Shown one piece after another: positions 54,475-64,000 of a DNA stretch of 64,000 nt. Under the pieces are notes generated by a model that was not told the DNA's origin, made no database searches, and was given only the letters and a program-made list of their open reading frames with translations. A program made the position numbers and the translations under genes. The DNA is from Petrotoga sp. 9PWA.NaAc.5.4. GTDB taxonomy: Bacteria; Thermotogota; Thermotogae; Petrotogales; Petrotogaceae. The stretch spans positions 1-64,000 of the forward strand of contig NZ_AZRK01000024.1 of assembly GCF_002895485.1 (NCBI RefSeq), written 5' to 3'. Every line of letters starts with the position of its first letter. Position 1 is the stretch's first letter.

Positions 54475-56319
54475 TTATCTTACTTTATTGTTATTAAAAA
54501 TTTTCTCATAATTCTTTCTTATTTTTTCTATGCTTAATCCACAGTATTCAAGTTGTTCTTTTCTACTTGCATGAGGTATAAACTCATCGTCTATACCGTA
54601 AGAATATACGTTTTTGTTTCTTATTTTGAAAATTTCTTCATTGAATCCGCCCTTCAAACTTCCTTCTTCATAAACTAAAATTGTTTCGGCTCTTTCTTTC
54701 AATTCTTTAATTATACGTATATCTAAAGGTTTCACACTTCTAACACCTATAATATTAACATCGTAAGTTTTTAAAGCTTCATAAACATTCTTAGAAAGGG
54801 TACCTACAGCTAAAACATAGACATTAGATTCTTTTTGTTTTTTTAAATATTTCCATTCATTATCTACTATCTGAAGTTTATCCAATATTTCTTTAATATC
54901 TACTTTCTCTCCATCTCTTGGAAATCTTATAAACCTTGGTTTGTTAATACCTTTTATTATAGAAGTATATACCATATTTGCTAAATCTTGCGCATCTAAA
55001 GGAGTCCATATCTCCACATTCGGAATCAATCGAGTATATGATATATCAAATACACCATGGTGAGTAGGCCCATCTTCTCCTACCAAACCTGCTCTGTCTA
55101 ATAAAAAAAGTACAGGAATCTCTTGTAGGGCTACGTCATGAATTAAAGAATCAAAAGCTCTTTGCATAAAAGTTGAATAAACATCAACTATAGGAAGAAT
55201 TTTTCCTCCTAACGAAACAGCAGCAGCAGTTGTTACAATACTTGCTTCTGTTATTCCCATATCTATAACTTTGTTATTATCTACATTTTGAAGAATATCT
55301 AACCCTGTCCCTTCAGCCATCGCACCTGTAAAAACAACAAATTGATAGTTCTTTAAATGTGCAAGTGTATATCCTACTACTTTGCTATAAGAAAGTTTTT
55401 CAGCGTTGCTTTTTGAAACCCCATGAAACTTAGTTGGATATGCTTCTGTTTCTTCAAACCCTTTACCTTTTTTTGTAACAACATGAAGCAACACAGAATT
55501 TTCTTTATAATCTTTTACAAAAGATAAAAATTCTTCCAATTTTTTAATATTATGTCCGTCTACAGGACCGTAATATTTAATACCCATATCTTCAAAAAAA
55601 GCTGCTGGTGAATTGTACAAAGAATATTTCAAACTATCTCTAACTCTTCTTAAAAGGTTTTCAAAATCTTTACCTACCTGATGGTGCTCTTCTAATGTAT
55701 CTTTTATAACCTTTTTAACTTCAGTATATTCTTTCTTTACTCTAAAATTATTTAAAAGCGTTGAAAGGGATCCTACATTCTTCGATATAGCCATGTTATT
55801 ATCGTTTAAAATTATTTTTATTTTAGCTCCTTGATAACTCAATTGATTTAATGACTCTAAAGCCATACCACAACCTAATGCCCCATCCCCAATTATGGAA
55901 ACTATATTTCGATTCACACCTTTTATTTTATCGGCTATAGCATACCCTAACGCCGCAGCTATAGATGTTCCAGCATGTCCAGCACCAAATCTATCAGCTT
56001 GCGACTCATGAATATTAGTATACCCACTTATTCCATCTTTTTTTCTTATATTTTTAAAATCTTTCCATCGACCAGTAAGAAGTTTATGAACATAAGATTG
56101 GTGACTTGTATCCCAAATAACAATATCTTCAAAAGGATCAAAAACTCTGTATAAAGCGATAGTTAATTCCACTACACCTAAATTAGAAGCTAAATGTCCA
56201 TTGTTGTTGTATACTACAGTGAATATATAATTTCTTATTTCTTTTGCTAATTCTTCTAATTCCTCATAATTCATGTTTTTTAAAGCTATATAAAGAGGCG
56301 TTTCTGTATCAAATTTCAT
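54475..56319 (-). CDS. dxs: 1-deoxy-D-xylulose-5-phosphate synthase
   Basis: First enzyme of the MEP isoprenoid pathway: pyruvate plus glyceraldehyde 3-phosphate to DXP, with TPP. The 614-residue protein has GHLASNLGVVELTIAL, TPP motif GDGALGCGMALESLN...LNDNNMAIS, the catalytic GITEASIVTTAAA and DRAGLVGEDGPTHHG. The start has no ordinary SD: only AATGAAAA precedes the ATG. A 16-bp perfect hairpin sits just upstream, with AAAGGGGG on its far side; folding would bring it to 10 nt. The MEP product IPP feeds undecaprenyl phosphate synthesis. Confidence 0.95.
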   Translation of the reverse strand: MKFDTETPLYIALKNMNYEELEELAKEIRNYIFTVVYNNNGHLASNLGVVELTIALYRVFDPFEDIVIWDTSHQSYVHKLLTGRWKDFKNIRKKDGISGYTNIHESQADRFGAGHAGTSIAAALGYAIADKIKGVNRNIVSIIGDGALGCGMALESLNQLSYQGAKIKIILNDNNMAISKNVGSLSTLLNNFRVKKEYTEVKKVIKDTLEEHHQVGKDFENLLRRVRDSLKYSLYNSPAAFFEDMGIKYYGPVDGHNIKKLEEFLSFVKDYKENSVLLHVVTKKGKGFEETEAYPTKFHGVSKSNAEKLSYSKVVGYTLAHLKNYQFVVFTGAMAEGTGLDILQNVDNNKVIDMGITEASIVTTAAAVSLGGKILPIVDVYSTFMQRAFDSLIHDVALQEIPVLFLLDRAGLVGEDGPTHHGVFDISYTRLIPNVEIWTPLDAQDLANMVYTSIIKGINKPRFIRFPRDGEKVDIKEILDKLQIVDNEWKYLKKQKESNVYVLAVGTLSKNVYEALKTYDVNIIGVRSVKPLDIRIIKELKERAETILVYEEGSLKGGFNEEIFKIRNKNVYSYGIDDEFIPHASRKEQLEYCGLSIEKIRKNYEKIFNNNKVR

Positions 56320-56379
56320 TTTTCATTACATAGGTTTTTAATTATAAAGTTAAAATTAAAAACCTATGTGGCCCCCTTT
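56320..56379 (-). promoter_or_regulatory. Hairpin-bridged Shine-Dalgarno site of dxs
   Basis: On the minus strand the order is AAAGGGGG (56372-56379), CC, then a perfect 16-bp inverted repeat with arms ACATAGGTTTTTAATT (56354-56369) and its complement (56328-56343) around a 10-nt loop, then AATGAAAA and the ATG at 56319. Unfolded, the SD is 52 nt from the start; folded, the effective spacing is 10 nt. No U-run follows the hairpin, so it is not a terminator. Confidence 0.65.
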
Positions 56380-56405
56380 CATAGAAATAGTTAAAATAGG
56401 GTTTG

Positions 56406-56840
56406 CTAAATCAATAAGAATTGGTCGCGAGCTAATCTATCCATAATTCCATTAACAAAACTCGCAGCTTTTTGAGTAGAATAAGTTTTTGTTAGTTCCG
56501 TAGCTTCATTTAGAATTACTTTAGTAGGAATCTCTTTTTTATTTGTTAATTCATATATGAAAATTCTCATAACTGTTTTTTCAACGCTACCGATTCTTTC
56601 TAAAGACCACCCTTCTGAATATCTTTCTATTATGTTATCATATTCTTGTTTATTTTGATATATATCTCTTATATAAGTTTTCGCTTCATCCATATTTTTT
56701 TCATCTAATTTTAGCCCTTCGGTAATCTTTTCAAAGGTGAAAAAAATATCTTCAAGTGAAGAATCTTTAATATCCATTTGAAATAGGCTCTCAAACACAA
56801 TTTTTCTCATCAATCTTTTCTGAAAAATAAAATCTTTCAT
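56406..56840 (-). CDS. nusB: Transcription antitermination factor NusB
   Basis: RNA-binding helical protein of 144 residues that acts with NusE (S10) in rRNA antitermination. The pattern RLMRKIVFESLFQMDI at the start, SLERIGSVEKTVMRIFIYEL, and PTKVILNEATELTKTYSTQKAASFVNGIMD are characteristic. It follows the Asp23-family gene by 2 nt and leads into dxs, with the bridged SD between them. Confidence 0.93.
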   Translation of the reverse strand: MKDFIFQKRLMRKIVFESLFQMDIKDSSLEDIFFTFEKITEGLKLDEKNMDEAKTYIRDIYQNKQEYDNIIERYSEGWSLERIGSVEKTVMRIFIYELTNKKEIPTKVILNEATELTKTYSTQKAASFVNGIMDRLARDQFLLI

Positions 56841-56842
56841 TA

Positions 56843-57283
56843 TTAATCCTTTTTCTCCTCTTCTTCCTCCTCTTCATCATCGTCATCTTTTTCCTCAGCC
56901 TTTTCCTTTTCCTCATTTTCGCCTTCCTGAACTTCTTCGTACTCTTCTATTTCCTCAGGTTTTAAAAGTGTATCTATAGTTACATCAACGTTTGAAACAT
57001 ATACTTCTGCTATCTTTTCGAGTTCTTCTTTTATAATTTTTTGGATTTCTTTTGTAAAACTAACTATATTTTCTCCGTACTTTGCAGGAACTTTCAATGA
57101 TAAACTAACACTTGCGTCATCGTTGATAACAACTTTTATACTTTTTTGTAATTCCTTTTGAATTTTGCTATCAAAAATCTTTTTTTCTTTCAAATGGCCT
57201 TCCACACTTTTATAAACTAAATCTTTTAACACATTTTCTGAAATACTAATTTCGCCATAATCATTTTCTTCATTTAACGGCAT
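56843..57283 (-). CDS. Asp23/Gls24 family protein with acidic tail
   Basis: A 146-residue Asp23/Gls24 (DUF322) family protein, about 105 residues of core (GEISISENVLKDLVYKSVEG, DDASVSLSLKVPAKYGENI, VSNVDVTIDTLL) followed by a tail of almost only Glu, Asp and Lys. Such proteins are small envelope-stress or cell-size factors found next to nusB in many Firmicutes. AAGGAGG lies about 9 nt before the ATG. The function is not known in detail. Confidence 0.82.
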   Translation of the reverse strand: MPLNEENDYGEISISENVLKDLVYKSVEGHLKEKKIFDSKIQKELQKSIKVVINDDASVSLSLKVPAKYGENIVSFTKEIQKIIKEELEKIAEVYVSNVDVTIDTLLKPEEIEEYEEVQEGENEEKEKAEEKDDDDEEEEEEEKKD

Positions 57284-57345
57284 TTAAACCCCTCCTTACA
57301 TTTTATTTATTAAAATTGTTACCATAGATTTTTTCTATACAAATT

Positions 57346-57354
57346 ATTATATCA
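57346..57354 (-). promoter_or_regulatory. Extended -10 promoter of the Asp23-nusB-dxs group
   Basis: On the minus strand TGATATAAT fits an extended -10. Seventeen bases upstream only TTAAAA is found, a weak -35 inside the end of mutS. Confidence 0.45.
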
Positions 57355-57359
57355 TAAAA

Positions 57360-59813
57360 TCAAAACATTTTTAATTGGTTTTCAGGAACTTTGTACTTTT
57401 TCTTGCCTATTCCTTTAATTCTTTTTAACCGATTTTCTAAATCAGCTCGATCAGAAAGTTGATCTAATATCTCTTTCGACCTTTCAATTATTTCTGGAGG
57501 GAATCCTGCTAATTTTGCTATTTCTATTCCATAACTGTTATCACTCGTTCCATCTTCTATCTTATGTAAAAAAACAACCCCTCCCATTGTTTCCTGCACC
57601 TTTATTCTTTTAGCCATAACTTCTTCATAAATATTTGACATGTAAGTAAGTTCTGTATAATGTGTAGCAAAAATCGTATTACACTTCTTAACTTGAAATA
57701 AAAATTCAGATACTGCCCATGCAACAGATATACCGTCCAGTGTGCTTGTACCTCTTCCTACTTCATCTAATAAAACCAAGCTTTTATCAGTTGCTTTGTT
57801 TATTATGGTAGACATCTCCAACATTTCTACTAAAAATGTAGATTTACCTGTAACTATATCGTCTCTTGCTCCGATTCTTGTATAAATCCCATCATAAATA
57901 GGCAATTCAGCCTTTTCGGCAGGTACAAAACATCCTATTTGAGCCATTATGCTTATTAAGCCTATTTGGCGTATATAAGTAGACTTCCCACTCATATTTG
58001 GACCTGTTAATATTATATAAAATCGTCCCTCACCGAGAGATAAATCATTAGATGTAAAATCATCTACGAACCTTTCTACTATAGGATGCCTGCCATTTAT
58101 GATCTTAGTTTTTTTAGGATCTTCTATAAAAACAGGTCGAGTATAATTATACATGGAACTAACTTCTGCAAATGCTCTATAAACATCAAGTTCTGCAATT
58201 TTATCTGCAAGATTTTCTATTTTATCTACATATTTTGAAAGTTCGTTTAATATTTTACCATATATTTCTTTTTCTAATGCATTTATCTTTTCCTCTGCCA
58301 TAACCAATTTACGTTCTATATCATTTAACTCTTTTATAGTAAATCTTTCTGTATTAACCAAAGTTTGTTTCCTAATATAATATTCTGGTACTTTTGAAAC
58401 CTGTGATTTTGAAACTTCAATATAAAAACCATAGACTTTATTTCGTCCAACTTTCAAACTATTAATCTTTGAACTTTCTTTTTCTCTTTTTTCTATTTCT
58501 TCTAATACCGAATCTATGTTTTGAAGAATATTGCGATAATCATCTAATTCCTTTGAAACGCCTTCTTTGATAACCTTACCACTGCCTACCTCCAAAGAAG
58601 GTTCATCATATATAGATTTAGAAACAATTTCTTTAACTTCTTCCAATGTGTCAATATTTTCGAATAAATCTGCAAGACCAGAATTTGATCGAATTGATTC
58701 TATTAAGTATGGAACAACTTCCAACGAATCTTTTAAAGAGATCAAATCCTTAGGGGTAGCTTTTATCAAAGAAATTCTTGACGAAATTCTTTCTAAATCT
58801 TTCATTACAGACAAATATTCTTTAAGCTCTTGTAAGAGTAAAAAATCGTCCTTTAAAGATCCCACTTTACTTAACCTATACTCTATTTTTGCTTTGTCAG
58901 TTAGAGGAGAAACAATGAATTCTCTCAACTTTCTATTTCCCATACTCGTTTTTGTAACCTTTAAAATATCGTATAAAGTCTTACCTTTGTTTGAATTTGA
59001 AGGAAGAACACTTAAGTTTTCTATTGTATTAGCATCCAGTAACATGTGATCTTTGGTTTTAAAACGTCTTGGAAATTTCATATGCTTAATCTTTGAAAAT
59101 TGGGTGATTTCTAAATACTTCAAAACCGCATCTGCTACTTTTAACTCTTCATCTTCATAATCTAAAAGATCAAAACTCAAAACCTCATATGTTTCTTTAA
59201 AATGATCTATAAAATTATTAGAAAAATACCAATCATCTAGTAATTCCACATAGATATCGCTTAATATTTCCTTAATTTTCTTTACAAGATATTCAATCTC
59301 TTTAGAAACAAGAATTTGAACAGGTCCAAAGGACGATAAAAAGTCCAACAGTTCGCTTTCGTTAAAATCAAAAGTATCTAAATAAAACTCTCCTGTAGAA
59401 AAATCAAAAATAGCTATTATGTATGTATTTCTATACTTTGATATCAAAGCTGAAAATCTATTTGTTTCCTCAAGCATATTTTCTTCTACTATTGTACCTG
59501 GGGTTAAAACTCGAGTAACTTTTCTTTCCACAATACCTTTGGCAGTATGTGGATCTTCAACCTGTTCACAAATAGCAACTTTATACCCGCAATCCAACAG
59601 TTTTTTTAGATAATTATCTAAAGCGTGATAAGGTATACCAGCCATAGGATGACCGTTTCTTTTTGTCAAAACTATTTGTAAAATTTCACTAACTTTTTTA
59701 GCATCATCAAAAAAGGTTTCATAAAAATCCCCGAGCCTAAACAAAAGTATAGAATCCTTATATTCCTGTTTTATATCGAGATATTGTTTGATCATGGGGG
59801 TTATATTTTCCAT
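57360..59813 (-). CDS. mutS: DNA mismatch repair protein MutS
   Basis: Mismatch-recognition ATPase, 817 residues. The N-terminal mismatch-binding domain holds ILLFRLGDFYETFFDDA (the Phe-x-Glu type motif). ATPase motifs are ILTGPNMSGKSTYIRQ, LVLLDEVGRGTSTLDG and FATHYTELT. No MutL is in the window. The ATG at 59813 is set by GGAGG 7 nt upstream; an in-frame ATG seven codons earlier lies before that SD. It follows clpP, separated by a terminator. Confidence 0.96.
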   Translation of the reverse strand: MENITPMIKQYLDIKQEYKDSILLFRLGDFYETFFDDAKKVSEILQIVLTKRNGHPMAGIPYHALDNYLKKLLDCGYKVAICEQVEDPHTAKGIVERKVTRVLTPGTIVEENMLEETNRFSALISKYRNTYIIAIFDFSTGEFYLDTFDFNESELLDFLSSFGPVQILVSKEIEYLVKKIKEILSDIYVELLDDWYFSNNFIDHFKETYEVLSFDLLDYEDEELKVADAVLKYLEITQFSKIKHMKFPRRFKTKDHMLLDANTIENLSVLPSNSNKGKTLYDILKVTKTSMGNRKLREFIVSPLTDKAKIEYRLSKVGSLKDDFLLLQELKEYLSVMKDLERISSRISLIKATPKDLISLKDSLEVVPYLIESIRSNSGLADLFENIDTLEEVKEIVSKSIYDEPSLEVGSGKVIKEGVSKELDDYRNILQNIDSVLEEIEKREKESSKINSLKVGRNKVYGFYIEVSKSQVSKVPEYYIRKQTLVNTERFTIKELNDIERKLVMAEEKINALEKEIYGKILNELSKYVDKIENLADKIAELDVYRAFAEVSSMYNYTRPVFIEDPKKTKIINGRHPIVERFVDDFTSNDLSLGEGRFYIILTGPNMSGKSTYIRQIGLISIMAQIGCFVPAEKAELPIYDGIYTRIGARDDIVTGKSTFLVEMLEMSTIINKATDKSLVLLDEVGRGTSTLDGISVAWAVSEFLFQVKKCNTIFATHYTELTYMSNIYEEVMAKRIKVQETMGGVVFLHKIEDGTSDNSYGIEIAKLAGFPPEIIERSKEILDQLSDRADLENRLKRIKGIGKKKYKVPENQLKMF

Positions 59814-59847
59814 TTTAATTCCTCCATAATTCATTTTTATGAAAAAG

Positions 59848-59875
59848 AAGGACGCATACCTTGCGTCCTCTTTTA
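59848..59875 (-). terminator. Terminator after clpP
   Basis: AGGACGCA (59849-59856) pairs with TGCGTCCT (59862-59869). On the minus strand it is followed by TCTTTTTC, so it ends the clpP transcript before mutS. The plus-strand side also has a T-rich run. Confidence 0.8.
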
Positions 59876-59903
59876 AAAAGTTACATTCGCCAATAAAATT
59901 ATA

Positions 59904-60512
59904 TTATTTCGAATTCCCCATACTTTCACTCTTTGTAGTAATTACTTTGTCAACCAAACCATATTCTAAAGCTTCCTGAGCATTCATAAAGAAATCTCTA
60001 TCCGTATCCTTTTCTATTTTTTCTAATGGCTGACCTGTATGCTTGCTCAAAATATTGTTTAGATCATTTCTAAGTCTTAATATCTCTCTCGCATGAATTT
60101 GTATATCTACTGCGGTACCTTCTGCGCCTCCCCATGGTTGATGAATCATTATACGAGAATTTGGTAAAGAATATCTCTTACCTTTTGTACCTGCTGTTAA
60201 TAAAACCGCTCCCATCGAGGCCGCTTGACCAATACATATTGTTGATATGTCTGGTTTAACATATTGCATAGTATCGTATATTCCCAACCCCGCAGTAACA
60301 GAACCTCCAGGAGAATTAATATAAAGAAAAATATCTTTGTCTGGATCCTGAGACTCCAAAAATAAAAGTTGAGCAATTATAACATTAGCAACATCATCGT
60401 TTATTGCCGAGCCTAAAAACACTATTCTATCTTTTAATAACCTTGAATAAATATCGTAGGCTCTTTCATACCTTCCTTCTGTTTCTATAACCACCGGCAT
60501 TGGTATCGCCAC
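59904..60512 (-). CDS. clpP: ATP-dependent Clp protease proteolytic subunit
   Basis: Serine protease that forms a double heptameric ring with ClpX or ClpC caps. The 202-residue protein has catalytic Ser99 in GQAASMGA, His124 in IMIHQPWGG, and the Asp of the DTDRDFF segment. The GTG start at 60512 has AAGGAAGG 8 nt upstream; an in-frame ATG follows four codons later. It lies 2 nt after the RemA-like gene, so the two are co-transcribed. Confidence 0.96.
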   Translation of the reverse strand: MAIPMPVVIETEGRYERAYDIYSRLLKDRIVFLGSAINDDVANVIIAQLLFLESQDPDKDIFLYINSPGGSVTAGLGIYDTMQYVKPDISTICIGQAASMGAVLLTAGTKGKRYSLPNSRIMIHQPWGGAEGTAVDIQIHAREILRLRNDLNNILSKHTGQPLEKIEKDTDRDFFMNAQEALEYGLVDKVITTKSESMGNSK

Positions 60513-60514
60513 AT

Positions 60515-60811
60515 TTATCGCCTTCCTTTTCTCACTTTTTCTAAAACTTTGTCTGTCGCAAGCGGTGTTAAGATTATTTGCCCACTATCCATATATATAA
60601 CAGTTTTTACTCCCTTGCCATAAGTTGCATCAATCAAACTTGTAGAACCTTTTATAAAAATCTCACCGCTTTCTTCCTCTTCGGCTTGAGTAATAATATC
60701 TATACCCTGATATATCTTTTTTATCTTTCTAAATTGTATAAAATTTTCTGGTAATATCGAATGGATCCTTTCTGCAGGGATAAATACACCTTTTCCTACT
60801 GGAACAAACAT
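60515..60811 (-). CDS. RemA/DUF370-like small regulator
   Basis: A 98-residue protein. [21 protein letters not shown] and [28 protein letters not shown] match the RemA (DUF370) pattern, where the conserved core is LIDATYGRRTRAVIxMDSxHIxLS. RemA is a DNA-binding regulator of matrix genes in Bacillus. Here the protein is about 10 residues longer because of an acidic insertion ([13 protein letters not shown]). It has an SD (AAAGGAGG) and leads directly into clpP. Role in this organism unknown. Confidence 0.65.
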   Translation of the reverse strand: MFVPVGKGVFIPAERIHSILPENFIQFRKIKKIYQGIDIITQAEEEESGEIFIKGSTSLIDATYGKGVKTVIYMDSGQIILTPLATDKVLEKVRKGRR

Positions 60812-61002
60812 GATTGTTCCTCCTTTACTCTCGTCCTGAACCTCTATGTTTTTACAAACTTAATTTTAACATATTCATATTTGAATTTATAAACTTCCCT
60901 TTATTTTACTTTACTTTGATTATACAAAAAAAATATTGTTTTTTTATTAATTTTTTCTTAATTACTGTTTATTTAATAAATTAGAGGTGTTTATATTTAT
61001 AT

Positions 61003-62511
<1,509 letters not shown>

Positions 62512-62525
62512 TTATTTGTTTTTTA

Positions 62526-62742
62526 TACTCACTTTAGAAATTCCAAAATCCTTATTATATGTATATTTTAGCGTTGATTTTTTTTACAAAATACCTTCCC
62601 GCCTCTAATCCTTACTAATTCTTAATTTCTTTGCCTTTTTCGGTACTTGTACCAAAGGAAGGGGGGAGAGGGCTCCGCCCTGGACCCGCTTTTAAAATCA
62701 AAACCTCGTTTTTAGAAAATTTCTCATTTCTAAAGTCCCTAT
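62526..62742 (-). mobile_element. MITE-like element, copy 9 (upstream of glpK)
   Basis: A 217-bp copy in reverse orientation with ends TACTCACTTTAGAAAT and, on the other strand, TAGGGACTTTAGAAAT. It has an exact 9-bp duplication, TGTTTTTTA (62517-62525 and 62743-62751). The hairpin TTCGGTAC/GTACCAAA and the AGGGC/GCCCT hairpin are present. The gene-facing end is 26 nt before the glpK TTG. Confidence 0.8.
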
Positions 62743-62751
62743 GTTTTTTAT

Positions 62752-62800
62752 ACTCACTTATAAATCAAAAATCTTCATTTTTAGGGTTTTATATTGTTTA
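62752..62800 (-). repeat. Deleted tandem copy 9b of the MITE-like family
   Basis: Directly after the second TGTTTTTTA a new element end starts, TACTCACTT, then passes to inner sequence (ATAAATCAAAAATCTTCATT) with most of the element missing. It suggests two insertions at one target. Confidence 0.5.
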
Positions 62801-62818
62801 TATAAAAAGAAGTTCATT

Positions 62819-63760
62819 CTAAATTATTGTTTCAAATATTTTTACCATCGCTATAGATATAATCGCAGCTATCGACGGGGTTCCAATCCAACCAATTACT
62901 ACTTTTAATATAGTTTTATTGTTGAAAGTCCGTGTTCCTGTTGCTAATCCAACACCGATTATGGCTCCTATAATTGCTTGTGCAATGCTAACAGGTATAC
63001 CTATCAAAGAATAAAACCATAATGTAATTGCCGTAGCTAAAATCGAAATTAGAGATGAAAAATGATCTAGTTCTACAATATCTTTGCCAACGGTGTTTAA
63101 TACTTTGCGGTTTGTCATTAAAATACCAACACCTATTGAAACTCCGCCTATCAAAGCTAAAATAAACGGTGAGTATAAAATGTTTACGTACACTCCTGTA
63201 ACGTTAGCAACATTATTTGCACCTAAGGAATAAGAACTATAAATTATAACAACCCAACTTAATATTTTAATGAATACATCCTGATATATAACGTTTATAA
63301 GATTCTTAAAAACTAACGCTAAAATCCTATAACAAACGACAGCAATTATTAAGGCTCCAAATGGAGTTAAAAGCCAAGAAATGAAAATATCTTTTAGTAT
63401 GTTAAGGTTAATTTCTCCTTTTAAAATACTCATTCCAACTAAAGACCCAACTACTGCTTGCGTCGCTGAAGCAGGAAGAGCTAAATTACTCATTATTATA
63501 ATGGTTAAAAAAGCACATATCATAGATAAAGAAAGTGAAATTAAATCTAACTTAACTAAATTAGATAAAGTATTAAACCCTTTATTTCCTCCAATAATAG
63601 AACCTAAAACAACAAAAATACTTGAAGCTACTAGTGCTTTTCTATAAGAAATCAATCCCGAAAGAACAGGTGGTCCTAATATGCTCGGTGAATTGTTTGA
63701 ACCGAGAGCCCATCCCAAAAGTAATGCGGGAATTAAATATAAAAAGCTTACTTCATTCAT
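62819..63760 (-). CDS. PiT family inorganic phosphate transporter
   Basis: A 313-residue polytopic membrane protein. The inverted PiT repeats are clear: WALGSNNSPSILGPPVLSG at the N terminus and YSLGANNVANVTGVYV in the second half, with PASATQAVVGSLVG and VSIAQAIIGAIIGVG as the paired P-x-S-x-x-x-A/x-x-G motifs. It imports phosphate with cations at the inner membrane. It follows a repeat copy and precedes glpK on the same strand. The N terminus diverges from GANDxAN to GSNNSPS. Confidence 0.88.
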   Translation of the reverse strand: MNEVSFLYLIPALLLGWALGSNNSPSILGPPVLSGLISYRKALVASSIFVVLGSIIGGNKGFNTLSNLVKLDLISLSLSMICAFLTIIIMSNLALPASATQAVVGSLVGMSILKGEINLNILKDIFISWLLTPFGALIIAVVCYRILALVFKNLINVIYQDVFIKILSWVVIIYSSYSLGANNVANVTGVYVNILYSPFILALIGGVSIGVGILMTNRKVLNTVGKDIVELDHFSSLISILATAITLWFYSLIGIPVSIAQAIIGAIIGVGLATGTRTFNNKTILKVVIGWIGTPSIAAIISIAMVKIFETII

Positions 63761-63811
63761 AGTTATATACCTTCCTATTGAAATTTTTTATAAAACATTA
63801 ATTAATAAAAA

Positions 63812-63953
63812 TACTCACTTTAGAAATTTTAAAACTTAGTTTTTTCAAAAATACCTATATGGTTCTGATACTTACAATTTTTGGTTTCTTTAACTTCTTT
63901 GGTACTTGTATCCTTAAAATACTTATTCAAAAATTTTCATCGCTAAAGTGCTA
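63812..63953 (-). mobile_element. MITE-like element, copy 10, internally deleted (upstream of the PiT gene)
   Basis: A 142-bp copy in reverse orientation with ends TACTCACTTTAGAAAT and, on the other strand, TAGCACTTTAGCGATG. The flanking 9-mers are TAATAAAAA (63803-63811) and TAGTAAAAA (63954-63962), one mismatch. It is 51 nt before the PiT ATG, the only copy outside the 24-32 nt register. The last bases of the window (63963-64000) show nothing recognisable. Confidence 0.7.
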
Positions 63954-64000
63954 TAGTAAAAAATAGAATAAAAAACAAAAGACCATATCCTTTAATAAAG

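Overview
The window is AT-rich, gene-dense bacterial DNA that best fits the Thermotogota, probably a Petrotoga-like mesophile or moderate thermophile. The main grounds are a PolC-type replicase, a methionine synthase whose reactivation domain is a separate gene (a Thermotoga-like arrangement), a butyrate kinase / phosphotransbutyrylase / 2-oxoacid:ferredoxin oxidoreductase cluster, a short beta-barrel outer-membrane protein, a flagellar chaperone, and frequent TTG/GTG starts behind strong Shine-Dalgarno (SD) sites. The assignment rests on gene content only.

Layout. 1-2530: glycoside hydrolases GH3 (partial) and GH31 on the minus strand, sharing a palindromic operator-like site. 2686-8875: histidine utilisation operon hutH-hutU-ftcD-hutI (histidine to glutamate plus formimino-THF). 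8944-9186: a stand-alone structured small RNA with its own promoter and terminator. 9188-11243: uppP and a uracil permease. 11907-15117: CYTH-like protein, rsmI, xseA, xseB. 15142-18835 (minus): metH, its reactivation-domain gene and a NagD-like phosphatase. 19173-20600: MATE exporter. 20948-28669: one operon for amino-acid fermentation (transaminase; buk-ptb-buk; P-loop protein; four-subunit OFOR) that would turn amino acids into acids, reduced ferredoxin and ATP. 28706-41316 (minus): tRNA-Ser, tsaD, clpX, cysK, cysE, an EamA transporter, DnaN-like protein, polC, ruvC, pepP and a 29-codon leader ORF. 41476-47839 (plus): unknown protein, fliS, M19 dipeptidase, ABC pair, ZnPLC-like protein, tdk, nitroreductase. 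47862-63760 (minus): aldo/keto reductase, acpS, long FtsA-like protein, mutS2, OMP, dxs, nusB, Asp23 protein, mutS, clpP, RemA-like protein, glpK, PiT phosphate transporter.

The most unusual content is between the genes. A MITE-like family of about 210 bp (ends TANNNACTTTAGAAAT, 9-bp target duplications in several copies) occurs at least 13 times, plus tandem and fragment copies. Copies next to genes always point the same way relative to the gene, and in 12 of 13 cases the element end lies 24-32 nt upstream of the start codon, so the family behaves as a 5'-UTR module. An inner hairpin is kept by compensatory changes. No transposase is present, so any mobilising enzyme would have to be elsewhere.

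Other points: a hairpin that would bring a distant SD next to the dxs start, tsaD and mutS2 genes whose family-like N termini have no ATG/GTG/TTG start, and an orphan terminator between uraA and the CYTH gene. No rRNA, CRISPR array, prophage or complete insertion sequence was seen.
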